Below, one piece after another: positions 1-10,862 of a DNA stretch of 64,000 nucleotides (position 1 is the stretch's first letter; every line of letters starts with the position of its first letter). The stretch spans positions 2,170,001-2,234,000 of the forward strand of contig JAZGTN010000149.1 of assembly GCA_037783415.1 (NCBI GenBank), written 5' to 3'. Both the position numbers and the translations under genes were made by a program. The notes beneath the pieces were generated by a model. That model saw only the letters and a list, made by a program, of their open reading frames with translations, was not told where the DNA came from and made no database searches. This DNA is from Leptasterias polaris. Taxonomy: Eukaryota > Echinodermata > Asteroidea > Forcipulatida > Asteriidae.

Positions 1-14
1 TTTTCGCTCCTTTT

Positions 15-38
15 GGGGGGGGGGGGGGGGGTGGGGGG
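15..38. repeat. Poly-G run
   Basis: Seventeen G, one T and six more G in a row at the left edge. Such homopolymer tracts recur through this window and the length is likely unreliable in an assembly. Confidence 0.9.
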
Positions 39-44
39 CGTATG

Positions 45-622
45 GAAGTTTGATTTTTCACCCTCCAAAACCGAAGCTTCCGGAGGCTTCGCGGCCCCTG
101 GACCCCACCCATTTACATTCATTGTTTTTCTGTCCCCCTAAGACCTAATCCTGGGCACGCAGTTGCTGTCAATAATGCAAATCTGACAAGTATGCTGGGA
201 GTTTGTCATTGTACACCTTTAAAAAAAATGTTTTAAGATTCATCGGTAACAAAGAAGAGACGTTGAAGAATTCAAAATTCACAGGGACCCGAGTTAACAT
301 GAATATTCTCCATCGGCAAACGGGGGGTGGGGGGGAGGAAGGGATGGAGATTGTCGAAGATTAAAAGTTTGTGTGTAATTCAAGTAATTATTAATATATC
401 GTGTATGTTGGGCATTTATTAGTGTTTCTCGTTCTTTCTCTGAACCAAGTTTGTTTAGGCCATTCAGACATACTAAAACCCTCCAGCTTCAGGAGGTTCC
501 GCCCCCTGAACCCCCGCCAAGGGCTTCGCCCCTGGACCCCACCAGGGACCCCTTCAGCGGGCCCCTAGACCCCACGCCGTAAATGGTCCCCCCACATTTC
601 GAGACGGATTGACGCCCCTGCA
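45..622. repeat. GC-rich transposon-derived repeat remnant
   Basis: Two GC-rich blocks (about 60-110 and 480-620) repeat phrases such as CTTCGCCCCTGGACCCCA. The block ends in ATTGACGCCCCTG, which resembles the CAGGGGCG terminus of hAT-type non-autonomous elements read on the minus strand. Similar phrases occur in the repeat at 9268-10149, so the two may share an origin. A matching left end is not visible here. No coding potential beyond a short GC-rich open frame at 489-713 that has no domain. Confidence 0.4.
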
Positions 623-1835
623 TTTGACTAGTCATAAAACGAAATCGAATGACCCTTATAGTATTCGATTTCGCGCGAAATAGAATAGCGTGGTGGTTAA
701 ATTGGCTGCTCATTTGCCGAAATTGACCGAGAAAACCTATATATAATTTTGATTTGGAGTTGGAAAAGGAGTGCCAAGAAAAACCACTCCTAGAAAAGAG
801 TGAAAATAAGAAAAAAACTGCCTCTTAAAAAGAGTGAAATTGTGAGTGCAAAAGATAACTCTTTTGCCAACGATAAATGACAGTGGAAAGTTGGTAAATT
901 TAAATCATTATTGCTGCATCTGTAGTTAAAGGTAAACCGAATTAAATAATATGAACAAATCATCACTGAAAACGTGAATTTCCTCATAGATGACAATTTG
1001 AAAAACAAAAATATTGCAAATCAAACAATACATCAAAAATAAATGATTTTTTTTGTTCAGTTTCTGTATAGTTAAGCGTACCAAGCAGTGTTACTTTTAT
1101 TATATAAAGTTTTTAACAGGAACAATAAATGCCTCAAATAGGAACATTAAATGATGAATCTATAATTATATTATTTCGAAGTATAGGGTAGGGTAATTAA
1201 AGAGGCACTCTCATTGTACGCTTTATATGAAATTGTCAGGACCCTGACAAGCTGAAACACATCTTCGTGTCTTTTGATATTAGTGATAGTATTACATCAA
1301 AATGTCTGAAATTGTTTTGTTAAGTTCAAAATCATGCACAGCGAAACCATGCACAGCAAGACGAAAGTGACACTCTAAGACATTTGTCATTTTTAAGAAG
1401 AACGGAATAGCTCTTCATTTCATGCTTCTTTGGATTGTACATGCTTGCCAAAAAGTATACAAGAAAATACAGTTGTGTGCGTAGCCAAAACAATAAGTAT
1501 TAAAATAAAAGATTTGTTATTTAAATTACATATTCCCCTAAAATTGACATCAAGTAATTAGTAATATAAAGCTGAATAAACTCACTGGTACTTGTTCTAT
1601 CAAAGTTGAATCTCCTAAATGCTTGTAACCAGCTAAAAAGTTCATCGAAAACTGTCTTAATTTTACAGGGATTTTAATCAATAGACAACTTTGGTAATGT
1701 GTTTGAATAGTAACAGTCCTTTAGCAGTAATTAGGGATGCAAATGGCACAATAATTAATTATTTTTCCACATCAACTTAATTAAATTGTCATCTTTCCTT
1801 TGCTCATTAATGATGACCTATATTTTCTTAAAGAG
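623..1835. other. Non-coding AT-rich stretch
   Basis: I see no gene, RNA or clear repeat structure here. Open frames are short and low-complexity. Confidence 0.6.
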
Positions 1836-2440
1836 GAAGGGAAGTGACCAATTAAGTTTAGTACTCATTTTCCCATTTATATAGAGTCCTCATGTGAGTG
1901 GAGCAAAAATAACAAGTCTATACTAACCTAACATTAAAATGGTTTAAAATGCCATTTTATTCAATACCCTTTCAGTTCAAAAATGTGTCAACATCCAAAA
2001 CATCTGATAACATCATTCTGAGAAAAATGGACCTCAACATTTTTGTATGAGAATGTTTGTTTCAAAGTCCTGACTTTCAACGGAATTTAATCAAAACAAC
2101 ATTAAATGTGACATTTTAACGGTCAAAAATGTCCTCCTTGAAATGTGAAGATCCCTAAGTTGTTGAATTACAATGACATCATGTTTTAAATTTCGCCAAG
2201 CAAAAAGTCAAAACTTCACTGTACAAAAATGTGGTGACCTATTTTTTCTCAGAATGATGTCATCAGATGTTTTTGATGTCGACGATTTTTGCACTGGAAC
2301 AATGCAATGGCAATTTACACCATTTTAATGTGAGGTTAGGAATTAACTTTACATTTTTTCCCCACTCACTTGAGGACTCTATCTAATATTGGAAGATGAG
2401 TACATCACAACATTGAATTGGTCACCTCCCTTCTACAATG
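1836..2440. mobile_element. Foldback element with long inverted repeats
   Basis: The left arm (about 1836-2050) and the right arm (about 2220-2440) are imperfect reverse complements. GTGACCAATT on the left pairs with GAATTGGTCAC on the right, TAGAGTCCTCATGTGAGTGG with CCACTCACTTGAGGACTCTA, and CATCATTCTGAGAAAAA with TTTTTCTCAGAATGATG. The loop is about 170 bp and has no coding sequence. This is the form of a non-autonomous foldback transposon or long-TIR MITE. I could not define a target-site duplication. Confidence 0.65.
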
Positions 2441-3020
2441 ATAAACTATTTACTGGCATTGTCCACTTCACCGAGGGTCAATCTGGTTGAGTACAGTAAG
2501 CTTCCTTCTTTCTAGTTAACGGTTTAACACCTGTCCCAGCCTGTATAGGGAAAACAAAAGAAACAGATTATCACTAACAAATTTGCTTACGAGAATGCGT
2601 ACAAAGGGGCCTGCAAGCACAATCATCACAGTACACACTGATCGGTGCACTGAAATGATCAATTTGATATAAGATACATTGATAAGAGACATAAGGACTC
2701 GTAAAATAGATGGGTAATCAAGGTGATGGAATATAGCTAGAACTGTCTGTATCAGCATCATTTTCAAGTAGATCAGCAAGTTATTCTCATTTTTAGTATA
2801 CTTGCTAGACTCTGCAAGCGTTCTTTTATTGTTTGTTTGTTTTTCTGCGCGATGGTGGGAGTATTTTCCCCCTCTTTCCTACGACATGTAAGAATTTCAT
2901 TGTCCCGTTTGAACGGTTTCTGGTTTGTCCAGGTGTGATCAATTTCAAAAAATTAATGTTGGTTAGTTCATCTAATTGAGATGGTTCGATAATTGTTTAC
3001 GATAATATGTTTTCGATAAT
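2441..3020. other. Non-coding flank of the DIRS element
   Basis: AT-rich sequence with only a short minus-strand open frame (2516-2779) that has no recognisable domain. I see nothing else in it. Confidence 0.5.
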
Positions 3021-3059
3021 TCCCTCCCCACAGTAGTGTGGGCAGGGTCTACGAACGAT

Positions 3060-3210
3060 ACTTACCTGTAGAGCAACTACATTAGCATATTTCCCTAGCC
3101 GGAAGGCGCAAACGCTAAGACTTTTACACACAATAGCGCCCCCTGTTGACTCCCCCATGATGCCCCGCGGCATAGGCGCCACGTGAGCTTCCTCTTTTCT
3201 CGTGAGCGCA
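3060..3210 (-). repeat. DIRS left inverted terminal repeat
   Basis: This is the reverse complement of about 9090-9238 with few mismatches, for example TAGAGCAACTACATTAGCAT against ATGCTAATGTAGTTGCTCTA. The outermost 39 bases (3021-3059) are not in the other repeat. They are found inverted in the internal complementary region, as in other DIRS elements. Confidence 0.9.
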
Positions 3211-3259
3211 ACACTTACACAACACGAGATCGAGTATAGTGGGGAAGGAGGGGGGGATG

Positions 3260-3357
3260 CTCTACAAGTAAGTATCGTTCGTAGACCCTGCCCACACTAC
3301 TGTGGGGAGGGAGTCTACGTCACTCTACTTACCTGTAGAGCAACTACATTAGCATAG
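3260..3357. repeat. DIRS internal complementary region (ICR)
   Basis: The first half (to about 3311) is the reverse complement of the left terminus at 3021-3070. The second half is the reverse complement of the right terminus at about 9215-9254. Its centre therefore preserves the joined ends of the element. In DIRS-1 models the ICR templates completion of the termini and circle formation. Confidence 0.9.
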
Positions 3358-3949
3358 ACTAGCACCGAAGAAAAAGGCGGTGGGTATGCGAGATGCTACT
3401 GCATGAATGAATGAATGGGGCGTGCCTACCTAGGGGGTAGGCCTGTATGAGTAATGCTCCGAGAGGAGCAAGACTCACAACGCCTCACTCAAGTGTATAT
3501 TATAATGGATAATATAACAAACTGAAAAATTGCCAGCTCGACAACCGTGCGTACGACCGTCGAGGGAAGGTGCAGTTTTCGAGGTGAAAAAGGTGACATT
3601 AACATTTTTAAAACAAATAATTGTTACCTTTAGAGAATGAAAATCCCGGAAGGACCATTGAAGGACTCGAGAAACCAATGGACTGGAAAGAACCGTCCAT
3701 CAACCCAGGTAAGGCGGATATCATTGCCATGGAGATGATGCCAGGCTGTACCTGAGGAATTGAGTCACAGGGTGTCAAGCAGATAAACATAGTCAAAACA
3801 ACACGTGTAGGTATAGAGAAAAAACTATTACACGTGACAAGTATATATATACGTACAATATATAATACAAATAATATAGACCAATGTAATCTGATAAGGG
3901 AATGAAAATCAAACTCACCTGGACCTCTGGTGGGTTGTCATTGCAATGA
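3358..3949 (-). other. DIRS 3' non-coding region
   Basis: Between the ICR and the stop codon of the recombinase ORF. It has short open frames only and no domain. Confidence 0.6.
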
Positions 3950-5080
3950 CTAGTGCCGGGATGACGCTGCAGCTGTATTCAAAACAGCTCTGCCAGCGGC
4001 ACCATCGGACTGCACAACATCCTTCAAATAGCACTCCGTGAAGGTATTAGCAGACTTCCAAGCAGCCGCCTGGATGATGTCTGTCATGGGTACGCCCCGG
4101 AAAAAGGCCCACGAAGACGTGGCCGCCCTGACTTCGTGGGCGCGGACTGAGGCCGCATTGTCTCCCGGCCATTCGGGAAGTGCCGAACGGATGGCTGTTA
4201 CAATCCATCGTGAGACAGAATCACGGGACGCTGGACCATGTGGCGGGACTGTAGAGATAAACAATTGCTTGCAGTCGCCACGGAGTGACTTCGTCCGGTT
4301 GACATACCACTTGAGGGCCCGGACCGGGCACCACAGCTTGTCAGCCGCAATGGCAGAAAATGACTTAATGTCTGGCACAAAAATGTCCGGGGGAGAGAAG
4401 GACTCGGACTGATTCTTTGAGAGAAAACCCAGTCTTGGGACCAACCGGACCCCAGCAGGTTCCCAACGAATATGGCCCGACTCCAGAGATAGAGAATGGA
4501 GTTCGCTACGGCGTCTGGAGGTGGCGACCGCCAATAGAAAGGCTAATTTAAGTGTCAGTTGTAGGAGTGACACACCAGCCAGTGGTTCAAACGGAGCCTT
4601 CGAAAGGGCCGTTAACACCTGGAAAAGGTCCCACGAAGGGACAAGTCTACGAGACGGAGGACGTTCTACAAACATGCCCTTGACGAGATGACCCAGAGCT
4701 TGATTATTGGAGACTGAAGAGCCATCGGGGAAACCATGGTGAACGGCTCCAATGGCTGAACGATAATTTTTAACGGTTGCTGTTGACAGGCCACTTTCAT
4801 AAAGATACAAAAGGAAGTCGCCTATTATTTCCACAGAAGAATGGGCTGGACGCCCAGTGCGCCGTTTGCACCATCGATAAAAATGTCGTAATCGGCTGTT
4901 GTACACTGCCCGAGTTGACGCTCTACGGCTGTGGGCGGCGACAAGTGCAGCTCGCTCAGAAAGTCCCGCCGAGCGGAAAGACTGTTTGACAGCATCCAAC
5001 ACGTCAGGTGTAGGTCCCCGGGTGCTGGATGAAGAAGACCGGATTGAGGCTGAAACAGAACGTCTGGCCGTCGCGGGAGA
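3950..5080 (-). CDS. DIRS tyrosine recombinase (integrase)
   Basis: The open frame extends from about 6217 down to 3950. Only roughly the last 340 codons look like protein under selection; the upstream part is a shadow of the RNase H frame, so the start given is approximate. The product begins with a SAM-like core-binding region (about 4750-5000). The catalytic domain follows, with the first arginine in SRRRSELHSL, the HxxR box as HEVR at 4127-4138, a tryptophan in AAAWKSANTF, and the catalytic tyrosine in TECYLKDV (codon 4028-4030). It would integrate the circular cDNA. It overlaps the end of the RT/RH frame by roughly 250 bp, as is common in DIRS elements. The catalytic residues are intact. 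Confidence 0.9.
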   Translation of the reverse strand, partial: SPATARRSVSASIRSSSSSTRGPTPDVLDAVKQSFRSAGLSERAALVAAHSRRASTRAVYNSRLRHFYRWCKRRTGRPAHSSVEIIGDFLLYLYESGLSTATVKNYRSAIGAVHHGFPDGSSVSNNQALGHLVKGMFVERPPSRRLVPSWDLFQVLTALSKAPFEPLAGVSLLQLTLKLAFLLAVATSRRRSELHSLSLESGHIRWEPAGVRLVPRLGFLSKNQSESFSPPDIFVPDIKSFSAIAADKLWCPVRALKWYVNRTKSLRGDCKQLFISTVPPHGPASRDSVSRWIVTAIRSALPEWPGDNAASVRAHEVRAATSSWAFFRGVPMTDIIQAAAWKSANTFTECYLKDVVQSDGAAGRAVLNTAAASSRH

Positions 5081-7088
5081 ATCACGGGGCGGTGCACCAG
5101 AAGTCCGATCAGTCTGGCGAACCACGGCTGGCGAGGCCAGAATGGTGCCACGAGGAGGATCATGCAATTCTCCTGCTCGATCTTCGTCAGAACCCGAGCG
5201 ATGAGGGACAGGGGCGGAAATGCGTAAGCGAACAGCCCGTCCCAAGGAATCGCCAGAGCATCTGTCTGCCAAGCGTTCGGATCGTACGCCCTCGTACAGT
5301 AGGTCGGCAAACGGTTGTTGAGAGCCGTGGCAAAGAGGTCGATGTGTGGTCGGTCGATCAGGGAGAAAATTGACTGCACAACCGACGGAAGTAGGGACCA
5401 CTCCGTCGGGATGACACGACCCCTGGAAAGGGCGTCGGCAAGGCCGTTCTCCACGCCCGGGAGATGTACTGCCGACAAGGTAATTCTGTGCAGGATGCAC
5501 CAGTGAAGTAGTTCCCAAGTCAGTGCGCATAGGCGCGCTGACCGGGTGCCCCCCTGGCGATTGATGTAGGCCACCACTGTCCTGTTGTCGCAACGAATGC
5601 GAACCGCCCGACCGGAGGCCGAGGGAAGGAAGTGTTTGAGGGCCTCCGACACCGCTAGGAACTCGAGAATATTTATATGAAAAGAGCTCTGGGTGGCATC
5701 CCAAAGTCCCGCTATTTGGCGGGACAGCAGGGTGGCTCCCCAGCCGGTCAGCGATGCGTCGGTCGTGATCGTGACCGCTGGTTGTGGCTGACAGAATGCT
5801 CGGCCCTTCATGAGATTGACTGGGACCACCCACCAGCGCAGATGGGGGATGAGCCATGTTGTTGTCGGGACCATATGGTCGATATGGTCTCGGCTTGGCC
5901 GGAAAAGGGATAGCAGGTGGAGCTGAATAGGGCGCATGCGCAACCTGCAAAACTCCACTAGGTCCACTAGGCTTGCCATAAGACCCAGCAAGCGGAGCCA
6001 AGCGCGGGCTGGGGCCCTTAGAACGGACAGAAACATTTTGACACATTGCCGGAGGTTCGCCACGCGATCGTCGGTCGGGCGAGCGCATAGGTCGAGTTTT
6101 GCGCCCAGAAAAGTCGGCTGTTGCGTGGGGATCGGGTGGGACTTCTCTGGGTTGATGATGAAACCCAAGTCCGAGGTAAGGCTTCGGCCGCAGCTTCTCT
6201 TGACTGGCCGAGGACAATCCAGTCGTCGAGGTACATAAACACTACGATGCCCCGCCTTCGTAATGTTGCTCTGATTACCCTTGTCACACGGGTGAAAATG
6301 CACGGGGAGGTGGAGAGGCCGAAGGGGAGCGTTGTGAACTCGTACACGATGTTGTTGTACACGAACCGGAGAAACCGTTGGTGATCCGGGTGGATCGGAA
6401 CGTGTAGGTATGCGTCTTTGAGGTCGAGAGTCGCCGCCCATGTGTGAGGGCCGACAGACTCGAGAACGGTTCTCAAAGTTTCCATACGGAAAGGACGCGG
6501 TCTTATGAATTTGTTGAGGGGCTTGAGATTGAGGATCGGATGCCAAGCACCGGGTTCCTTTTTGGGAACGAGGAAAAAGGTTGACATGAAACCGACACGC
6601 GTGGCTCCGAGTGGTGTCACACGAATCGCACGTTTTGAGAGAAGAGATATTATTTCCTCTTCGAGTGCTTGGCGCTTCGCCGGTGCAGAGGGGGTCTGCG
6701 TCCGGCGGATGATCATGTCCGACGGGGGGGCACTCGTAAATTCTAGCGCGTAACCGCGACTGATGATATCGAGTACCCACCGATCGGACGAAATCTGTGC
6801 CCAGGACCCCATAAAGAGACTGAGGCGGCCACCCACGGGTCCGTCAATAGGGGGCCGCCTTAAGACAGGGGTGTCACTTGCGCCAGCCCCCAGAAAAACG
6901 GGGGGCTGATGCGCGGGCACCTCGGGTGTCTTGCTGGAACTGGCGGGCATTGGTGGGCTGGCTCTGGATGTTGCGAAAACCAGCCCTACCCGCGCCTCGA
7001 CTACGGGGACCGCCGCGTGCCTTGAAAGGTTGGCGGCGGGGGATACTAAAAGTCGGCTTTGGTTTGGCCTTAGGGGCCGACTTGGCAC
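4825..7088 (-). pseudogene. DIRS reverse transcriptase-RNase H polyprotein, frameshifted
   Basis: The RT part reads in one frame (about 7088 to 6180) and includes LDLKDAYLHVPI, LPFGLSTSPCIF and the catalytic box YLDD at 6222-6233. The RNase H part and tail read in another frame (about 6180 to 4825), with TTDASLTGWGA, the NILEF acidic motif and VENGLADALSR. The change of frame lies near 6175-6185, just after the YLDD box, between QSREAAAEA and LTSDLGFIINPEK. Both halves are otherwise well kept. The likely explanation is one recent indel or a sequence error, since RT and RNase H are normally one ORF in DIRS. The N-terminal start is uncertain because this frame overlaps the end of gag. Confidence 0.88.
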
Positions 7089-8958
7089 CCTGAGTGGACG
7101 GCTTCCTAAGATTTATCTTGTCCGTCGCCTCGATACGTTTGGCCTCTGCTTCCATGGATTCTTGAAATTTTCCGGCAAATAGGTCATTGCCGAAAAGAGG
7201 GAGAGCATCGAAACGCTTGCGCGCCCCCGCCGACGGGAGGAAGAGCGCATCCAAAACGTTAGCTCTACGGGTAACAGTGGCCAAAGTCGATACACGGGCG
7301 AATTGCTCCAGTACCGTGCGGAGACCGAAGTCTAGGCAATGGAAGGCCGCTGTCAATAAGTCGGTCGGGATGGAGGAATCCTCCTCACAACCCGACACCA
7401 AATATTCAGTCAGGAGAAGAAGGAAGGACGATGTTCTCATCCCGAAACGGGAGGCCGAATCCGCCTTACGCAAGGTATCCTCAAACTTGCTACGGGTCCG
7501 ATCCGTAAAGGCCGACTTGGCAGATGTAGGGCCACAGTCGGCTGCCAACTTGTCCTTTGCGGAGTCCGGCAGGGCCGGCGGAGAGAAAAAGGACTCAAAG
7601 TCAGCTACCGGGAAACGGTAATATGACAATTCCCGTTTCCGGTATGGTTTCCAGGATGCCTCACCCGCTATAGCGTTGATCCGGTCTGTACACATCCGGT
7701 CCAGCGAGAGTACTGGAAAAACTGGACTGGGTTGTGATCCTATCGCAGCCGTCCGGCGCTTGAAAGACTTTCACCCTTTCTCGTGGGCCGGATCGTCTGG
7801 TTGCGGAAGCTGAAGGACGCGGATCATGTCCCGCTGTACCAGTCGCAGTTCGGTTTCAGAAATAGAAAGCCGCTGCAGCTGGGCCACCTCATCCCCATCC
7901 CCGGCCGAATCTGAGGCCGACTGAGGAAACGAATGCGAGGCTCGGGCCGAATCACCCTGTGGAATTAAGGGTTGGGCCGAAACGGGCGGGGGGCCCGTGG
8001 CAGACTGAGCATCCAGCTCCGAGACAAAACCCATCGATGGATGAATGCTTAACCCGGGTGGAGACGGCGGGGCACGGCTGACCGTATGTGGCAGCTCGTG
8101 GCTGACCGGTACCTCCCACGGCCGACTCTGAGCAGAGTCCGGTGGTGGGGGCCGGGGCGTTTGAAGGCTGGCCGAGGCCATGGCTGACAGCGAGGCATTT
8201 ATTGACTGAAAAGCCTGCATAAAGTCGGCTGCTGAAACGGGTCCGTGATGACGGTGCCGTTTTGAACGCCCCGAGGAAGAGGTCGAACTCGATGTAGATG
8301 GGGATCGAGTCCGGCGTTTCCCCTTCGATTTCTTCTTTTTCTTCGGGCGCGAATGGGATAGTCCCGAAGAAAAATCAGAGTTATTATGATGCACAGGTAC
8401 ACCCGAGCACGGGTCAAACTCCGAAGTGGATGGAACGAGTGCTTGCTGTACCGCTGGCCATTGTTCACGGGTGGTACCAGGCAGCAGAGCTGCTGGCTGG
8501 TCCACCCGCCGTAGCAAGCCGTCCCGCGGTCCCGTGGCCACAGCCACAGAGCCGGGGAAGCATGGGGCAACGGTGCTCATCGGGCCGTGACTACTGACCA
8601 TTGAGCCCGCGGTCGAGGAAGCGGGTATGGTGGCCTGTTTCGCTTGACTGCCCTTCTTGCTTGGGCCCGCTCCGGCAGAGGAGGAAGTTTTTGATTTAAC
8701 CTTGCCAGAGCGGACCTTTCGTTGGCTTGTCCCGGGATCTTTGACCGGGGCCGAGGACTGGATATCGTCCAAGGCCCGGTCACCGGGACTGCCAGCGCCC
8801 GGGGCCTCCATCGGCCCCGAGTGCTGGGCGGGAGCCCGCGGAGACGGTGACAGGATATTGTCACCGGTCCGGGCGCCCGAGGAGGCGGATCGTCCCGGGG
8901 AGAAGAATTTCTCCCCGTTAAGGACAGTCTCTCTCCCTGCCAAACGTTTCTTACTCAT
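6874..8958 (-). pseudogene. DIRS gag-like ORF with one in-frame stop
   Basis: It starts at ATG 8958 (MSKKRLAGRE). The frame runs through a Ser/Pro/Arg-rich, basic first half to a TGA at 7771-7773, then continues in the same frame to 6874. The second half has a conserved helical region (near FESFFSPPALPDSAKDKL) and a basic Gly/Arg-rich tail (GGPRSRGAGRAGFRN) suited to nucleic-acid binding. A CGA-to-TGA change would explain the stop. The role as a DIRS capsid or nucleoprotein is inferred from position and composition, as gag is poorly conserved. Confidence 0.75.
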
Positions 8959-9089
8959 AATAATAAACAATAATAAATAAATAACAATAAATAATAACAA
9001 TAAATAACTACAAATACTCTCTTAGTCTTACTCAGCGTTAAAAAGCGTCTTTTTGACGGAGCTCACAGAAACACGTCCGGTGACTGTGG

Positions 9090-9238
9090 GCGCTAAGAGA
9101 AAAGAGGGAGCTCACGTGGCGCCTATTCCGCGGGGCATCATGGGGGAGTCAACAGGGGGCGCTATTGTGTGTAAAAGTCTTAGCGTTTGCGCCTTCCGGC
9201 TAGGGAAATATGCTAATGTAGTTGCTCTACAGGTAAGT
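9090..9238 (+). repeat. DIRS right inverted terminal repeat
   Basis: Partner of the repeat at 3060-3210. It lies upstream of gag on the minus strand, so it should carry the promoter. The last bases, GTAGAGTGACGTAGACTC to 9254, are unique to this end and recur inverted in the ICR. Confidence 0.88.
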
Positions 9239-9267
9239 AGAGTGACGTAGACTCTTGTTTTCCATTT

Positions 9268-10149
9268 CAGGGGCGGATCCAGGATTTTTTAAACCGGGGG
9301 GCACAACAGCGCAACCAGGATTTCGTATTAGAGGGTAAACCCAAAATGGGTGGGGTCCATGGGCCGGCCTTACGGCCCCTGGTGGGATCCAGGGGGCGAA
9401 TCCCCCTGAAGCTCCGAGCCTTTGGCGTTCTGTGGGGTGAAAAATCAAGCCTCCAAGTGCCTAAAACAGAGAATTAGACACACTCTTATTGGAAATCAGA
9501 TCCATATAAATCTTCTAAATTCACTGGAAAAATTTCTGTAACATCGATGGTGGGGATTCAGGGGCGAAGCCCTGGTGGGGGTCCGGGAGCGAAGCCCCCG
9601 GAAGCTCTGAGCTTTTGGAATTTTGAGGGGTGAAAAATCAAGCCTCTGTGTGCCTGAAACCGAGAAATAGACACGTAAACTTTTAAAGCTCTTCTTATCC
9701 ATATCTTCTAATTTTACTCAAAGAAAATGTTAATCCCACAAATCATGTGTTTGGATCTAGTCGCTGCCGCAAATCTGGTTTCATGCATATTCAATTAAAA
9801 AATATAGTTCAAGCTTAGTGTAGTCTTTACACTTGAATGCCAGAACGACATGAAATATATTTTATCCAGGACAAATTGGCATGTCAGGTTTCAAACGCTT
9901 ATGTTATTGTGCAAATCTAAGCAATAATTACAAGTGACTTAATATGAAAGATCCATTATGGCAGAAAGAAACAAATTTGATAGGCATAGGATGAAAAGGA
10001 AATCCATCCTGCCGCTGGGGGAAAAGACACCACACACACTTGAGGCTAATTTTTAAGCAGGCAGAAAGTAATTATTTTTTATTTATTTTTTCAAATTTTA
10101 CCCGGGGGGGCACGTGCCCCCTAGCCCCTCCCCCCTGGATCCGCGCCTG
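9268..10149. mobile_element. Non-autonomous DNA transposon with CAGG ends
   Basis: It opens with CAGGGGCGGATCCAGGA and closes with CCTGGATCCGCGCCTG, an imperfect terminal inverted repeat of about 17 bp followed by GC-rich subterminal sequence. The pentamer CATTT directly abuts both ends (9263-9267 and 10150-10154). The termini look hAT-like, but an 8-bp duplication typical of hAT is not seen. No transposase is encoded. It sits 13 bp outside the DIRS terminus. Confidence 0.7.
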
Positions 10150-10862
10150 CATTTACAATTCTCCACATTTATTTTAGTAATTCAAATTTGATGACGTAGT
10201 CTTCGTCTCGACATTTTAACGTGCTTTTCAGCTGCGCATGGCCTTAGCCATATTTTTTTTATTAAAACCCAGTGTTAAATTTCATGATGCTGTCGCTCAC
10301 TTATTGATTGTCCCTTTTTATCAGTCTGTACTCCGCCAATTTGTTTTTTAATCTAAACAATTCCATTGCCCAACTACACCTACCACATAGGATGCCAATA
10401 TTGTTTTGATACCATCAGGGGTTATTGTTCACTAAACCAATCCATCAATTACCAACTCTCCCGGAATTCCCATAGGAATTGTTCAGCAGTTACTTATTGG
10501 GGTTAATAATACCAAATTACACCACTCATCTATGTTTCTTTGGACATGTGGGTTTTCGTGAAAACGGTGACGAATGTATGGGTTAAAGCTGTTGCGACAG
10601 TCAACAGGAAAACACTCTGTTTACACTTTCTAAAACATATTGTTTACATCTTCTTGAAATGATTATTCTTCTTTAGGGTCTGCACCAATCATAACAAATA
10701 AATCTAAAATATATATTTCATCTCGGGAGGCTTGTATTTTAATACTTTTTATTTATTTATTGCAATTTTCAAACGGCCTTTTAGCCTGTTATAACATTAT
10801 GGTTATGTGGAGTTCGGCACTATAATTGTTATTATTTAAAAATATACTATTTTCTAATACAG
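10150..10862. other. Non-coding sequence upstream of the first discoidin-domain exon
   Basis: AT-rich, no open frame of note. Earlier exons of the discoidin gene (signal peptide or other domains) are not recognisable here. Confidence 0.5.

Larger units (their letters stand above)
3021..9254 (-). mobile_element. DIRS-type tyrosine-recombinase retrotransposon, nearly full length
   Basis: This 6.2-kb element has the full DIRS plan read on the minus strand: gag, reverse transcriptase with RNase H, then a tyrosine recombinase, between inverted terminal repeats. An internal complementary region lies next to the 3' terminal repeat. DIRS elements replicate through an RNA-derived circle and insert by YR strand exchange, so no target-site duplication is expected. 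The outer ends are inferred from the internal complementary region, which joins the two termini at GGGAGGGAGTCTACGTC. The two ends appear to share a TC dinucleotide. One in-frame stop (gag) and one frameshift (RT/RH) suggest a recently dead copy, unless either is a sequencing error. Confidence 0.92.

Noticed and set aside
2997..3182. Short open frame repeated at 9053-9250 on the other strand
   Set aside because: It lies in the inverted terminal repeats of the DIRS element and is non-coding.
5081..6217. N-terminal half of the 755-codon frame that ends in the DIRS recombinase
   Set aside because: It overlaps the RNase H frame and reads as its shadow; only the C-terminal ~340 codons show recombinase similarity.
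4038..7621. Numerous plus-strand open frames of 60-144 codons inside the DIRS element
   Set aside because: They are antisense shadows of the GC-rich gag, RT/RH and recombinase frames and contain no domains.
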